A DNA stretch of 64,000 nucleotides from Brugia malayi (taxonomy: Eukaryota > Nematoda > Chromadorea > Rhabditida > Onchocercidae), in NCBI RefSeq assembly GCF_000002995.4, contig NW_025062477.1:5924649-5988648 (forward strand), in the 5' to 3' direction. Within the stretch, counting starts at the first letter, position 1. The number at the start of each line of letters is the position of its first letter. The notes beneath the pieces are model-generated. The model did not search any database, had not been told where the DNA came from, and saw nothing but the letters and a program-made list of their open reading frames with translations. Below, piece after piece: positions 1-12,604 of this stretch. A program made the translations under genes and the position numbers.

Positions 1-1464
1 GTTAACATGTTTTCGCTTGATATGATATTCAAATAAGTGAATGCAACTCTTCATACTGCATGCAATCGTGAAGATACTTGAAAATTTCTTCTCCTTTCAA
101 TATTTCTTTCATTGCGTGTACGATACCTCACATGGCTCGTCCATTCCCGTCAAGCTCATCGACTGATCAGACATACACCTCCCAGTAATTCAAACTCCAA
201 ACACTTGATCATAATTTCAGTTGTATATTAAACAATAAGAAAGATTTATTCATATTTGGTATTTGAATTGAAACAAAACAAAAACAAAAAAAGCACTTCG
301 GAACTATAAAAAACTTCATTACCTGATGGAAAAGAAGTTATTTTAAACTTAGTTTCTATTATGGCAAAAAAAAAATTATTCATACATTATGATCAGAAAT
401 TCAAATCTTTATCGAAATATTTCACTGTAGTATGAAAACACTGATAACTTACATATTCAAGTTAACTAAGAATTGAATAATATTTTACAAATATTAAAAA
501 TGAGCCAAAAAACTGTTGTAAACTATTCTCGATTCAAAACGAAAATCACAAGAACACTTATCGAATATTCCAACACATATACATTATTAAACAATGTAAA
601 CAAACACTGCAGCCAACTTAATCATGAGAATAATTTCAACTGCTAATCAATTGCTCAAGAAAACAACAATCAAGTGCACAATTGTTCACAATTTTAATGA
701 CAGAAGAGAAAAATAAACAAAACATCCGTTTTGATTGCATATTTCTTCTTTCCGCCAATGCTTCATACTCAGAGGATTTCTCTCTTTTCAAAACAATCCC
801 ATATAAATTTTAAAAGTTTATCTTTCGTTTCTTTTAAAGTAAGCACAAGCAAAGAGAAACAGAAATCCTAGCCGAGACTATTTAATCGATTTAAGAAATA
901 GATTTTTTAAATCTTAATCAGACCCAATTAAGTGTTGAATTTAATAATAATAATTGTCAAGATGAATGGAATTTGATAATTTATGTAGTTTGCATCTATA
1001 CTGAATATTCACTAGAAAATATTCCATGATAATACGGATGAGCAAACTTAGCTGACCGAATGATGCATTAAAAATACTTTTTCGCCGTATTTCGTTGCGG
1101 AAGCTCCAAAACTATCTCATGACCATTTCTGTTCAGATCTGCCCGCTTTGTATCCACAACTTATATAATTAACCGTCAGTGATTTAATAGAACATCATAT
1201 AAGACCTATTTATCCATTACCTAGTGCATTACAAAACGGCGTGACAAATGAAACAGCTGTAGAATCAATTTTTCAAAGAAATGCGAAATCACTTAATCAA
1301 ATGTTCTATTGATTTTTAAATGCAAATCAGGCGGTAGTCAAACATGAAAAACAAATTATTTAATTAAATACCCTGTAGTAATTTAACTGTAACCACAGGT
1401 ATTCAAAATGAAATGAAAATCAATTGAAACATTCAACATATTAAAAACAATTTTTCACTTTCAT

Positions 1465-1503
1465 CGATCATAAATCAATTAAGCATTTATTGATTTATGA
1501 TCG
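1465..1503. repeat. Perfect 15-bp inverted repeat (hairpin)
   Basis: The arm at 1465-1479 (CGATCATAAATCAAT) is the exact reverse complement of 1489-1503, with a 9-base loop. No gene lies next to it. It could be a fragment of a small transposon terminus or a chance palindrome in AT-rich DNA; nothing flanking it decides between these. Confidence 0.7.
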
Positions 1504-1540
1504 ACAAGAGATTAACCGTATTCAATAAGAAATTTATCGT

Positions 1541-1830
1541 ATATACACCCCATTTTTTTATTGAATGGTTCATTTTATTGAAGTAATCATGCTGCTATTA
1601 TTACTTGCATTTCTTTGAAAGGAAAGACTGAAAAGATTTCCAGAAAGATTACTGTTGAAAATATGAGATCATTGAGTTTGATACATTCGAAAGAGATCGT
1701 AATGAAAAGTAGAGAAACTGAACGGTGTTAGAAATTAGGAACGATTGCTGGGTGTCATACATATACCCCATTCTTCCATTAAATGCTTCATTAAAACAAT
1801 AATCATGCTGCTGTTACTGTTTGCATTTTC
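1541..1830. repeat. Diverged direct repeat pair (about 70 bp)
   Basis: Segments 1541-1614 and 1761-1830 share the order ATATACxCCC..., TTCATT..., AATCATGCTGCT..., TTGCATTT with scattered substitutions and small indels. They look like an old local duplication. No coding potential is apparent in either copy. Confidence 0.6.
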
Positions 1831-2254
1831 ATTAATACATAGTTGTCGCCAATCAATTAATTTCAATTCTATGCATTGATTTGTAGCATTATGATAGTAG
1901 AAACTAAAATGAACAAGTCTTTTTTTTTTTTTTTTTTTCATTTTCCGATTTTTCGAAACAGAATACTGCATGTATCGTACAGATTATAACTTTTTATGAA
2001 ATTATTTTGGTTAAACCTGACAAAAAGTAAAGGTTTTAAAAAAATACTTTTTCCAAGTTGCATCCCAACTTTGAACCAATTCTGTAATTGCACTATTGTA
2101 AAAACTACATTTCATTTCCGCATCAGAATCGTTTCTCTAAAATTTAAATATGGGCATCTTCCACCAAAGATTCTTATTAATATTTTATTTAAATTACTTT
2201 ATTGGAAACTTTTTTTGATATAAGATACTATCAACAACACGAAAGATCTTTTAA

Positions 2255-2270
2255 TTTATTTCAATTTATT
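2255..2270 (-). terminator. Two polyadenylation signals (AATAAA, minus strand)
   Basis: TTTATT on the plus strand at 2255-2260 and 2265-2270 reads AATAAA twice on the minus strand. These lie about 32-47 bp past the stop codon of the gene ending at 2302, the expected distance for a nematode 3' UTR, and they support a real gene end there. Confidence 0.5.
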
Positions 2271-2301
2271 TTTTCCCGTCTCGCATATTTTAGATTGTAA
2301 G

Positions 2302-3293
2302 TTATGAAAAAGCAAGAAAAGATGGAAAACTTGCTGTAGGAATTGTGAATAATATAATAGTTGGCATTTCGACAAAGGCATAATCACTTTTGATTTTTTC
2401 TAAATCATCCGTGAATTCCACTTCTTTTGTACGCTCTAGCGTGTACTGCTTAACATATAGCCCGTGTAAAACATTCTGAAAACATGGGAATAAGTTTTGA
2501 TAATTTTCAATAGAAGAAAATGGATTAATTAGACGTCGAATGTTTCAAAGGTTCCAAGACATTGAAAACTTTCATATTACAACGTATACAGAGTTCTATA
2601 TCATTTCCGATCTAAGCTAAGTGAAATAATGGAAATAAACTAAATTTATTTAAGAGAAAAGTATTTACACAAATCCTTACACGTTAGGTTAATTTAAGAA
2701 ACAAATGAAATAAATAAAAACAGAATAAGAAGAATAGCCTTACGGCAAATTTTCTTATAAATGATGTAAACTCCTCGGGCATTATTGACTTTTTTACAAC
2801 CCAATCCTCACCAACAGCCAAGAAAATTTTCAGTCCAGCAACGTCGATAGAAATACGTGTCAAAGCGTCAGACAAAATTCTAAATTGATCAGCTTTAATC
2901 AGATAATAATTATCAACCAATACTTTGCGACAGCACAATATATTACAGTAATAAAACAAAAAACTATCGAAGTACTTGCCAATTCTATAAGGTAACAAAA
3001 AATAACTTGAAATGGACTGGAGGATAATTGGCACGAGATAGATGGGTTTTCGGACAACCACTTTTCTTCACACCAAAAACACTCCCATTCAAACGTTCAA
3101 ACCTTGAACCAACAATAAACCTGAATAGAAAAAGAGAAAAAAAGTGATTTAAAGTATTATACGAAAAATGTATTTTTCATCATAAAAGCAGAGAAACTAA
3201 CCAGTTACGTATATTACCACGTGTAAATTCGCAGCTTTCACAGAAAGAACGTGCATTAACGATATCAACTGGTCGTGATGTAGTTGACTTAAG
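2302..3293 (-). CDS. Unrecognised protein, 3' exons of a minus-strand gene
   Basis: Three exons can be joined in phase on the minus strand: 3293-3202 (acceptor TTACAG, donor G|GTTAG), 3060-2744 (donor CC|GTAAGG) and 2475-2302 (acceptor TTTCAG, stop TAA at 2302-2304). The central exon stays open for over 300 nt and contains LKIFLAVGEDWVV and EEFTSFIRKFA; the last exon starts NVLHGLYVKQYTLERT. I do not recognise the family. No start codon was placed, so the 5' end is missing from this model. The first exon is also open in a second frame (containing NARSFCESCEFTRGN), which would splice to a short alternative ending, so its frame is uncertain. Two AATAAA signals just downstream support the 3' end. 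No signal peptide or catalytic motif is visible. Confidence 0.42.
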
Positions 3294-4251
3294 CTGTAAA
3301 AGAAACGCTAAAGAGAAATAATATTTCATGAAGCACTCTTTCAAAATGCATTGCTCTTCTTATCACTCATCACTTATCAGCAAAAAAATAATATAATTTT
3401 GGAAATTTCCCATTGTACTACATTCTAATTAGCTTTCCAGACGTTAAAAGCTTTTTTTTTTTTTCTTTTTTCTGTATTAATGATAAAGAAAAGAACATCC
3501 CGAAGATTATAAAAAAAGAAAAAACGATCAGAAAATACCGGTACTGCATGAATATTTGAAGTCTAAATATAACCATTTATTCTTTTCGTATCTTTCCTTA
3601 ACATATCTTTATTTTATCATCCAATCAATAACAAACTTACGAAAAAATCGTATTCACGAGGAGGTAGGTTTTCCACTCTCTTTCTTTTCTCTTCCTGAAA
3701 TATATGCAGTAAGAAATATAGAGCGAAAAATTATTGGCTTATTCCACTAAAATCTTGAAATTGGTCAAAAAATGTCTGCTTCCCGATTCAATTTCAAGAT
3801 TGTTAAAGAATACTGCTTCTAGTAAACCCAATAAAAGAACAATGAGAACATTGCTCTAACGCTTTACGAATCTTACCCTTGTTTCGGTGTTGCATAATAC
3901 TTAGAATGATTAAAGTATTATCCACCAAAGATGTTCTGAATAATCCTTGTACGATGTACATGACCAATATTCTAATTTATTAATGATGCACTTTTTTTTT
4001 TTTTCTATACGATAAAGAGAATAATGATGAAAAACAGAAGGGAATCAAAATAAAACGAAAGGGTAAAGTGACCATTATCAGTCAGATTTCCTAAATATAA
4101 GTGTTAGAATCTTATTGTTATTTTCCTACCTTCATTTAAGGAACCTAAAGTTAAAGAAACGGTATTTCTTATTAATGTTTCCTACACAAAGCATGAAAGA
4201 ATTTGCATGTATCTAAACTATTTAGCATAAGCTTTTCGAGGAAAAAATACT
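3294..4251. other. Intergenic, no gene seen
   Basis: This spacer lies between two minus-strand genes. It contains several poly-T and poly-A runs (for example near 3451 and 3992) and no exon that can be connected in phase to either neighbour. The missing 5' exon of the gene ending at 2302 could lie here. Confidence 0.4.
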
Positions 4252-7200
4252 TCAGTCATTTACATCTGGCATAATTGCTGATCCCCGTGGATACTTCTTG
4301 CGATAGTCATGAAATCCGATAATATTCATACCATCCTGAAATGGATTTGAGAAAAGTGATTTCTAAAAATACAACACTAGTGGTCATAACATGGAGAAAC
4401 GTACCGTTGTTGAATTTGGATTATTCGATACTTGAATTATAGAATATTTATCCTCGCCAACAAAAAACACACTTCTAAAACAAATCGTCTTATGTATTAA
4501 TCAGATATACCCTAATACATTCAGTATTCATATCATACAAAACAGGAATAGCTCAAGTGAGAAAGAGACTAAATTTCTTTAATTGAATTTTTAATTTTCC
4601 AATACACATGAACAAGAAAAGCTAAACTGTAGAGTGAACAAACTTTTTCACTGATTGCAATTTTTTGTTGGTATTATCATTTGTCTTTGCACCAACTTTC
4701 CGAATTTTTACAAAACTCACATTATCATATTTTTGAGCAGACTGAGTTACAGCTCTAAAATTTCATGCATTGTACTACAAGAAAAAACATTTTTTTGGAA
4801 AAAATAACAGCAGAATCTGAAAATAATAAAAAAAAATTAAGCATTATCCATGAAGCATGACTAGGAAGGTTCTGACATAGTTGCTGATTGGACCTACTTT
4901 GTTTTAACTGGATTCGTAGTACTTGCTGAATTGATATCTAGCTGAGATATTCCAGCTGGGCTTGAGATATTGACAGCATTTGACAAGTATGGAGATGTCA
5001 TTGACTGATTTGGAATTTTATTGGTGGAATTCGGACGGTTAATTTTTCCAATTACAGAAAACTAAAAAAATGCTTTCTTCAAGACCAAAACAATAATATA
5101 TCTCCTGAATTAGCAAGATTCTAATTCATCCCCTAGATGTAAAAAAAAAAAAAAAAAAAAAAAAAAGAATTACAATTTTGAAGTAAAAGACCTCAGTCCA
5201 TGAAAAAAACTTTATAATAAGTTAACTAATAACAAGTTTTTAATAATAAGTTAAGCAAAACCTTAGTAATTAATAATAATAAACTTTATAATAAGTTAAG
5301 TAAAACTTTAATAATTAATCAAAACTACTCCTGAGATTTACATCAATTAAGAGATATTTGTGCAAAAAAATTCAATTATTAGATGAATAAGTAACCGACA
5401 TATAACAGTCTCTAAAAATTGGTATAAAAACAGCTACCAGATCGAAACAAACGAAGTTGAGATGAAATATGGTTCTTAAAGAAATTTTAGAATTAAACGA
5501 CAATAAATACGGTTAGCGATAAAGAGTTGACAAAGAATTTCAGAATAAATTATGAATAAGCAGTTATAAGGCACATTAATTAAAAGAATCGCTAACATTA
5601 TTTCGAATGTGACTTGATATATGACGGTTCCTAGGCTCTCCTTTTGCCAATAATACAAACGAATGTGGTTGTTGTATACAGTGTTGATTACCAGCTTCTT
5701 GCACCTTTAACGATGTTCGTATTTAGTAATGTATGATTCAAAATTCTTAACTTCATTGACATGGCTTTCAATCGCTCATTTTAAACCAAATTTCTTGACT
5801 GAATGTTCATCAGTCAGCATGAAAACAAAAGAAAAAATTTTCCGTACCGGAACTTATGAAGTCCAAGGGAAAGAAATAAAGCTAAATAACAGTTCAGTGT
5901 CACTTAAGCCACTGTGATTTGTTGCGTCTTATCTAGAATAAAGTCAACTGCACATTTAAGAAAAAATCTTAATTTTTAATAAAAATAACGACATCAAATA
6001 AATATTTACAACAAACCGGAAATGATGGTAAAGTAATTGAATTGCTCAAATCAGACTCTTCGCATTCCATTAAAGCTTCTGCACTTATTGGACCAGTGGA
6101 GCTCCTAGCATCAGGCAAGTTAGGTATGACTAAAATATTAATTCAATTTATAGCAAAAACCTGGTTTTTAGTTAAAACGTGATTGATAAGTATCTGGATT
6201 ATTCAATTACTGTTCTAGAATGTCTTCAAGCTTATTTTCCAAATGTTTCACTCGAATCCATTACAAAAAAAAAAGCGGAAAACTAAAAGACCAAACTAGT
6301 GACAATCTGCTACTATCGAGTTATGATTGAAAAGTTCTACCACATACTAGTTTTCCGCATTCTTTGTAATAGATTAAAAAGGAATATCAACTGTCATGAC
6401 TAAATTTTGTTGCAATATTTGAAAACCACTGATAACTTGAAGATTCGTATGTAAAACATTTGACTGAGATGATCTGCACTCATCATTGGCCTGAGATTTC
6501 CTTTCAATTTGTTTTTGTCGTTCTTCCTTACGAAGTTTATATTTATTTGCAGCCATTATCAATATAGCATCACTAGCTTGCTGGAAATATTTAATTAACG
6601 TAAAAACAATTTCAAACAAGTTATACTTGAATTTGTTCAAATTAGTATTATGCGAAAATGTATATTACACAGAAGAAAATAAAGACAGCTATGGCCATTT
6701 TTAAACAAATTTAAACAATAAAATTCTTTAATGATTGCATCGGAAGTTTCTGTGTATTGATAAGTTATTGAAGGAGTTAAAACAGAGTGTGCTTCAGTTT
6801 GTTGCATCGCGTGACGACGTTTGCGCATTTCGTTGGCTTCTTCTTGTTTTCTTGTAAGCACAGCATCCAGTTTTCGTTTTCTCCTTTCCTTCGCCAGCTA
6901 AATCATACATAGATTTGTCAAGAAAATCAAAAACAACAAATCTTAACAATTTTTGTAATGTAAAGTTATTTTACAAAGTAATGTAAATATAGCTAAGATA
7001 TCGAAAAATGACATTATGCTATCATCTAACCACACTGTCGTGGAATGTATTGACTTCCAGATATTTTATTTTGCCTCAAACTTGGGTAATTAAACCAACA
7101 AATCAACATTATAACAACGAGTAACGAAAGATATGATATAATTATAAAACATTAAAATGATATCAAAAACCACTCCAAAATGTAGAACGAATAACTGTAA

Positions 7201-9152
7201 TGGAGGTGGTTGGTTTATAAAGAGAAACTGAACTGACCAGATATTTGGCAGAGGGCATTTAACTGATGTGAAACAAAGATTGCTAACAAAGAGTTTTTTA
7301 TTGTGTGAGAAAAAGGAATTAGCATAATAGCTTAAATGATCTACACATAGATTAGTTATAAATGCGAATTTCGCATTTGGACAATGAGTTATCAGAATCT
7401 GACAAAGGTATTCGAATTTGAATGTAATTTAAACGTTCGTTTTTTACGACATACACTAACCAACTATCGCCCTTCTACTAGTTTTAAGATAGCTTACTGT
7501 AGCACGATAGCTCAGAGACGTTTTAATAGAAAGCCTATTCAGAGGACATTGCCACAAAGTTCTAACAAGGCTAGATATGTTTACAAAGTATTACAAGAGA
7601 ACTTCGTCTTCTTCGAAATTTTTCCCGAAAACAAAACGAATGAAAGTGTAAGATTTAATAAATTGTTTTCGCTATACTAATTGGAAAGCAAAAGTAGATA
7701 AACTTGATAAATAAACCTTCGCTGCAAGCTCTTTTTTATCCAATTTTTTTTCTGCCTCACTTATCATTTTCAGTTGTCCCACATCATCCAAATCTGCGCT
7801 TTTTATCCGTACTTCATCGATGAGTGCATGAATACTTCCCGCACATAATATCAAACTTTCCCATTCATTCGATCCTTTACTCATTGATGCTTTTACTGCT
7901 TCTAATATCAAACTCCCAACATGTATGCATTCTAAACAAAGAACATCTGCGTAATTTCAAACTCCAATAGCACAATCCTAACCAACCAAAAACCTCATTT
8001 TTCCAATCACAATCATTGAACTTTCATTCTGTAGTAATAGGAATGAAAAGAAACCATTTAACTGCAGCAATTCCATCACTTTCGCAATCAGGTTCATAAT
8101 CGAGAAACCAACGGTACTCAATGCATTCGCTTCTATGATATTACCTTCCAGGCGAAGTTTCTGCTCACGTTTCATACACAAATCCATTACAATCACTGCA
8201 ACATAATCAACTTATCAATTTATAACAGTTCAAATATTACGAATAAACTATCTTACATGGAAGATAATTAACTTAACTAACTTATTGTAATACCAACTAC
8301 TTCGAACAACATGGTCTAAAATACTTTCAATTTAATTGACGAATATGTTAAACTGAATGATTCAGCACACTTTTTCATAACATCCTTGAATAGTTACAGT
8401 GAAAAATAACTCGACGACCCCTCATAATAGAATTATCAAAAGTAGGGTGACAAAAGTGAGGCTAATTTATTCATTAAAAAGATTTATAAGTGGTAAAGTG
8501 TGATACATTCTTGAAGATTACTTTTCCAGTTGGTTACGGGAACCACTGCATTGTACGATTCCCGAAATTCATTATATGCAATTAATGAAATAAAGGTTTT
8601 TAGTTCTTTCCTAATTTAACGCAAACGAAAACTGACTGCTTGATACAGTACCCTGCACTTGTTTCTTCGGATGCACGGTATCCTGCGTTCTTTGAATTAA
8701 TGAAAGTATCCCTGAATTATCAGCGGATGCGTCGGAATTCGTTGAGGAATAGGCGGTGCTGAAACAAACATCTTCAGATAATACAAAAAAAGTCCAAATT
8801 AAAGACATTTAATATCACTTCACCTTATTTTTTCCAAAATACAAACGTTCCAATTCGTTATTTTGTAAAAGATTCTATCGAAGGATTATCAAAAAGGAGA
8901 ATTTATGAACTTATTAAAATAATTCAAACAAGCCCTAGGTTTACATGAAACTGCATACCGTTGGGAATAAACTGTTGCAGTTTCAAAGCTGTTGTTGTTT
9001 GTTGATACCATTTCAGCTGTATTATCTAGCTCACCATTCTGGCTTGACTTCAAGTCTTTCGTATCGTCTACTTCATCTTCTTTACCAAAAATTACTTCCC
9101 AGTCATCACTGTTAAATGTTGGAGTACTGCTTATTTCACTCTCCCCATACAT
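4252..9152 (-). CDS. Orphan 451-residue protein, 10 exons
   Basis: Ten minus-strand exons join without a phase break: 9152-8959, 8758-8652, 8195-8055, 7931-7717, 6897-6784, 6580-6427, 6129-6017, 5061-4898, 4474-4405 and 4335-4252. The total is 1356 nt, or 451 codons plus TGA. The start is the ATG at 9152, preceded by an in-frame TAG; it also lies 1 nt after a CAACAG acceptor, so further 5' exons are possible. Residues 1-100 are acidic and Ser/Thr/Asn-rich (SDDWEVIFGKEDEVDD near the start). Residues about 100-220 are predominantly helical (KREQKLRLEGNIIEANALST, LILEAVKASM). Residues 220-300 are highly charged and likely coiled coil (LAKERRKRKLDAVLTRKQEE, KLRKEERQKQIERK). The tail is Ser/Asn/Pro-rich with a short conserved-looking end (SVFFVGEDKYSIIQVSNN, HDYRKKYPRG). 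I do not recognise the family; the helical block invites comparison with MIT-like or adaptor proteins, but that is a guess. A 416-bp LTR-like repeat sits in intron 4. Confidence 0.68.
7036..7451 (+). mobile_element. Solo-LTR-like element inside an intron
   Basis: This 416-bp segment is almost identical to 14292-14708, and similarity stops at the same two points in both copies. It begins TGTCGT and ends ACGACA, the TG..CA form of an LTR with short terminal inverted repeats. The flanks are CACAC (7031-7035) and TACAC (7452-7456), a one-mismatch candidate target-site duplication. It contains an internal palindrome (AAATGCGAATTTCGCATTT). It lies in the intron between exons 4 and 5 of the 451-residue gene, opposite to that gene's direction, and leaves the splice sites intact. 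The orientation given is that of the copy within the plus-strand BEL/Pao remnant and is arbitrary. Confidence 0.7.
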
Positions 9153-10685
9153 ACTGTTGACAATCTAAACTTTCTAATAGTAATGTACATTTGAAAGTCT
9201 TATTAACATAATGCAATTAAATGTAAATAAAGGAAAGTCTTAACAACCGATTTTGCATCTGCTACACAGAGAACGCAAAAAACTCAAATCTGCTACCATT
9301 TTTCACTATCATACATCTATTAACGATGATTGATATCAATAATTTTCATAAATGTGTGAAATTGTAGATTTTAGAATAATTTGCTTTCCATAAAAGCATA
9401 TCAGCTTGATATGGTAAAAAAGTGGGCATCAAGAAATTTCCTACCTACCTTGACTATACTATAGATATGATAAACGATAAAGACCATAATAAATACTATA
9501 AAGTTGAAATAACCGAAGTATTTTTAGAATACAGAAATATATCGAAATAATTTACGTTACATTGTAGAAATATCACGGAATAACTAAGTTCCTAATATAG
9601 AAATTTGCATTACAGAGACTGTTTTATTTCGAATATTTTCCAATCAAACATTTCATTCCAAAAACAAAAAATAAAATAAATTTATGGTCAACAATATAAT
9701 GAATCATTTACTCCATTCATATGCAGATTTTTTCAGCTTATATTTAATAGTCAAAACGTCACAAGCATTTGGTAAATTCATATGTAAATTCATCCCGTCT
9801 TATAACTAAGCTTACATTCAGTATTAAAATATTTTTAAGAAAATTTCTAACTATATAAGGAGTATGGATCTTCACTAAACAATGGTCGACTCGGTTCAAT
9901 TCATTACAACTATCTACAAGCTCACCAGATCCACACATAATCTAATGGATACTAGTGATCGACTCTACCCGTAATATTTTTGGATAATAATCTTTTAACA
10001 TATACGAAAAATAAACCATCAGTAAAAATTTTATCATCACTATTCGTGCTAAATGTCAGACACATCAATAATCAGATTATAAAATTTACTGTGATAAATA
10101 TAATATTAAAAGAAAAACAAAAAAGTGAAATATTTGTAAAAGATAAACAGAACTTCCTTAGCACAGATCTACCATTATTAATCACCAATCCTACTACTAT
10201 TAATATTAATCTTTTCAGTAAGATAATTCTGAAGTGCTGAATAATTATAGTTGTTAACAATATGTAATCATTTGCGATAACATACTTTTTGCTAAATATA
10301 AAAATAACAAATATCAAATGAAATAAGAAATTAACAATTAAATGAAATTGCACTCTTCATATTGTCGAAAATATTTCACTCATAAAATTTACCCCACAAT
10401 AATTACTTGCAACCAACTGAGAACTGGAATGTATCAATGAATAATGAGCGGATATGGTTATATATACGTACTTCCTTGCATGGGTGCCTGTGTCTGTGTG
10501 CGCATGCATGTGTGTTATAATCATCGCTGCAAACAGTAGAGTGAATATTGCATAATGTGTAAAGAAAAACGATAAGCTTATAGATCAACCTCGTTCTTTC
10601 CCTAAGGATAAGTGAAAGATGAGGAATAATTACAGTACATATGTAATACATAGAAAAGAAAGAAGGTTGTTAGCAGATACAGAAG
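9153..10685. other. Intergenic, no gene seen
   Basis: No spliceable or conserved frame was found. A GT-rich tract (about 10486-10516, alternating TGTGTCTGTGTGCGCATGCA) could adopt non-B structure. The start of the 451-residue gene lies at 9152, so its promoter is expected here, but no specific element can be named. Confidence 0.5.
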
Positions 10686-11276
10686 TGTCGCAAATTTTAA
10701 TTTCGCTAAACTCTAGTCAGAGTAATAAAATAAATTTAAAGGAAAACTAGTGATTCATTTTTAAATCGTAAACAATCTTGCGGCATCATAAATCTATTTG
10801 TCAGAATTTTGATTCCTTAGAGTATTTTTCATGTGATTCCTTATCATTTTATCCAACTCATAATTTTGTTTATTTCAGAACTGGTACCTAATAATAATGT
10901 CTTATTTCAAATTCATCGTAAGATCTTATTGTAAACACACCCAATTCTTAACACATATATAAACACAACATTAACAAACAAGGATTCATTATTACTATTA
11001 TTACTACCAACTTAATAACTCCAGAAAAGAATAATTATCCTTTTTTTATTTCTATTTCTACAACTCAGATTATTGGTATTGTACGTTTCATAAAAATAAA
11101 GATACGACAATCTCACTGATGTATCATAAAAGTTAGCATAATTTACGCCATTTTACTTGATTCCACGACAAAATCAGCAGCCTTCTTAATATATTAATTG
11201 AACGACTTATTCTACAATCAAATTAAGTCCTTCAAATTCTTGTAATTCCCTGATCAACGACAAACCTTTCACGACA
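10686..11276 (+). mobile_element. BEL/Pao-type LTR (5' LTR of remnant 1)
   Basis: The segment begins TGTCGCAAATTTT at 10686 and ends TTTCACGACA at 11276, the TG..CA ends seen in other LTRs of this region. It directly precedes a primer-binding-like stretch (11277-11301) and a gag-like start codon at 11302. Its 3' part, from about 10805, is duplicated almost exactly at 18090. The ends are inferred from the motif and from the position of gag; no matching 3' LTR was found. Confidence 0.55.
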
Positions 11277-11301
11277 TTTTTTGTACCATGAGCCGAGACC
11301 C

Positions 11302-11562
11302 ATGTCTAGCAACATTATCGCAAGCATCCAACTGGCAAAGGAAAGGTTAGTCAATCTTCTTACAGAAATAAATTTAATGGAGTTTAAATCACCGGAACCA
11401 AATATCATATTAGAACAAAAGGAAGATTTCTATATAACAAGGAAAAGATTACTCGAAGACAAACTTCAAAGAATTCAATTATGCGTCACTGTGCTTAAAT
11501 CTACCAATGATAAGCAGTTCAAATACACCCAACAAATTGTCACAATAAAAAGAAAAATATGA
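11302..11562 (+). pseudogene. BEL/Pao gag N-terminus, truncated
   Basis: The frame starts MSSNIIASIQLAKERLVNLL and continues with LLEDKLQRIQLCVTVLK, then stops at 11562. This layout of N-terminal helices followed by a charged linker is that of BEL/Pao gag polyproteins, and a related segment recurs at 12.6 kb. Gag normally runs on for hundreds of residues, so this is a broken copy. It follows the 10686-11276 LTR directly. No restored protein is proposed. Confidence 0.6.
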
Positions 11563-12594
11563 AGACTTTATTATTAATAGCTGTGATATCGTTAATATTA
11601 AAACAGATGATAGCTATTAACAACTGCTACTGGATTTCCGGTATACCGTTTTGTATTCCTAAAAAATGAAAATGTGAAGTTGTTAATAAGAATGCCACAC
11701 TTCGTAAGCTGCATGTGCACACACGCACTCACATAAGAATATCTATAAAACATTACACGAGCAATATGTATCAAAGTCTTTTTCAGATTATCACTATCGA
11801 TAGTATCAGATCATGTAGCTACTACCGCAGCATGCAAATATCTGAATGTTAGAAAACAAATGAATGGAACCGCATTGATTTCAATCTTCTCCTAAAAGAC
11901 AGACAAGAACTGAAACACAATACTTCTATGGATGGTTAGAAGTAAATGCCAATCAACATCAAATTTCGCATTGACTGAAGGAGAAATATTCTTGCACAAT
12001 GGAAAAAGACTAGTTTCTCAACTTGATAATGTAGAATTGTATGGTATAAAAAAGAAAGCGTATAATAAATATTATTGTTTTATGGAAGAAGTCAAAGAAA
12101 TGGATCTAACGCTGTCGTGAAAGACGAAATATTTAAATTATTATACCCAAAACTAACAAATTCCTCTTATCTAATTCCTAAATCTAATTTACATTTGCAA
12201 AATTCTTCTCACACTTGATGATTCAATTTCCGAATATTTTTACCTTTGTAATTCAGCTATGTTTCATACTAATCTATTTCTTCCTTTCACACACTAAAAC
12301 TAATCTTGTTAACAATCTTGTTTTTTCATCCATGAGAAATTCTTCCATCTAATTTCCATTCGTTAAATCAGTCTTATATATAAACCAACCAATCCTTCTA
12401 TAATCATTTACTTTATGTTTTGGGTGGTTTGGGATGCGTCTAATACTTTATAATTTTGTATTATTTCACCATTTTTATATTATTGCATTTATATAGTTTA
12501 CGCGTTTGTTAAACGGTGTAGCATCCGTACGATATGTATAAAGCGCTATTATTTGCTTCATGTTAAATAAAGGTTTAATTACCCAAGTTTGAGG
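11563..12594. other. Retroelement debris, unassigned
   Basis: The stretch lies between two gag fragments. A 62-codon frame at 11932-12120 shows no recognised similarity. The segment 12430-12604 may be the end of another LTR: it has an AATAAA at about 12566 and ends TTTCACGACA at 12595-12604, matching the end of the LTR at 11276. A CA-rich patch occurs near 11715. Confidence 0.4.
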
Positions 12595-12604
12595 TTTCAC
12601 GACA

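Larger units (their letters stand above)
1..2254. other. AT-rich intergenic, no gene seen
   Basis: No reading frame with spliceable neighbours or recognisable protein similarity was found on either strand. Open frames here are short and of low complexity. The stretch holds a perfect 15-bp hairpin (1465-1503), a diverged pair of direct repeats (1541-1614 and 1761-1830) and a T18 run near 1920, all listed or noted separately. Confidence 0.6.

Noticed and set aside
7384..7680. 98-codon plus-strand frame inside the orphan gene's intron
   Set aside because: It starts within the solo-LTR-like element and runs into unrelated intron sequence. It has no family similarity, and the second copy of the element does not keep the frame.
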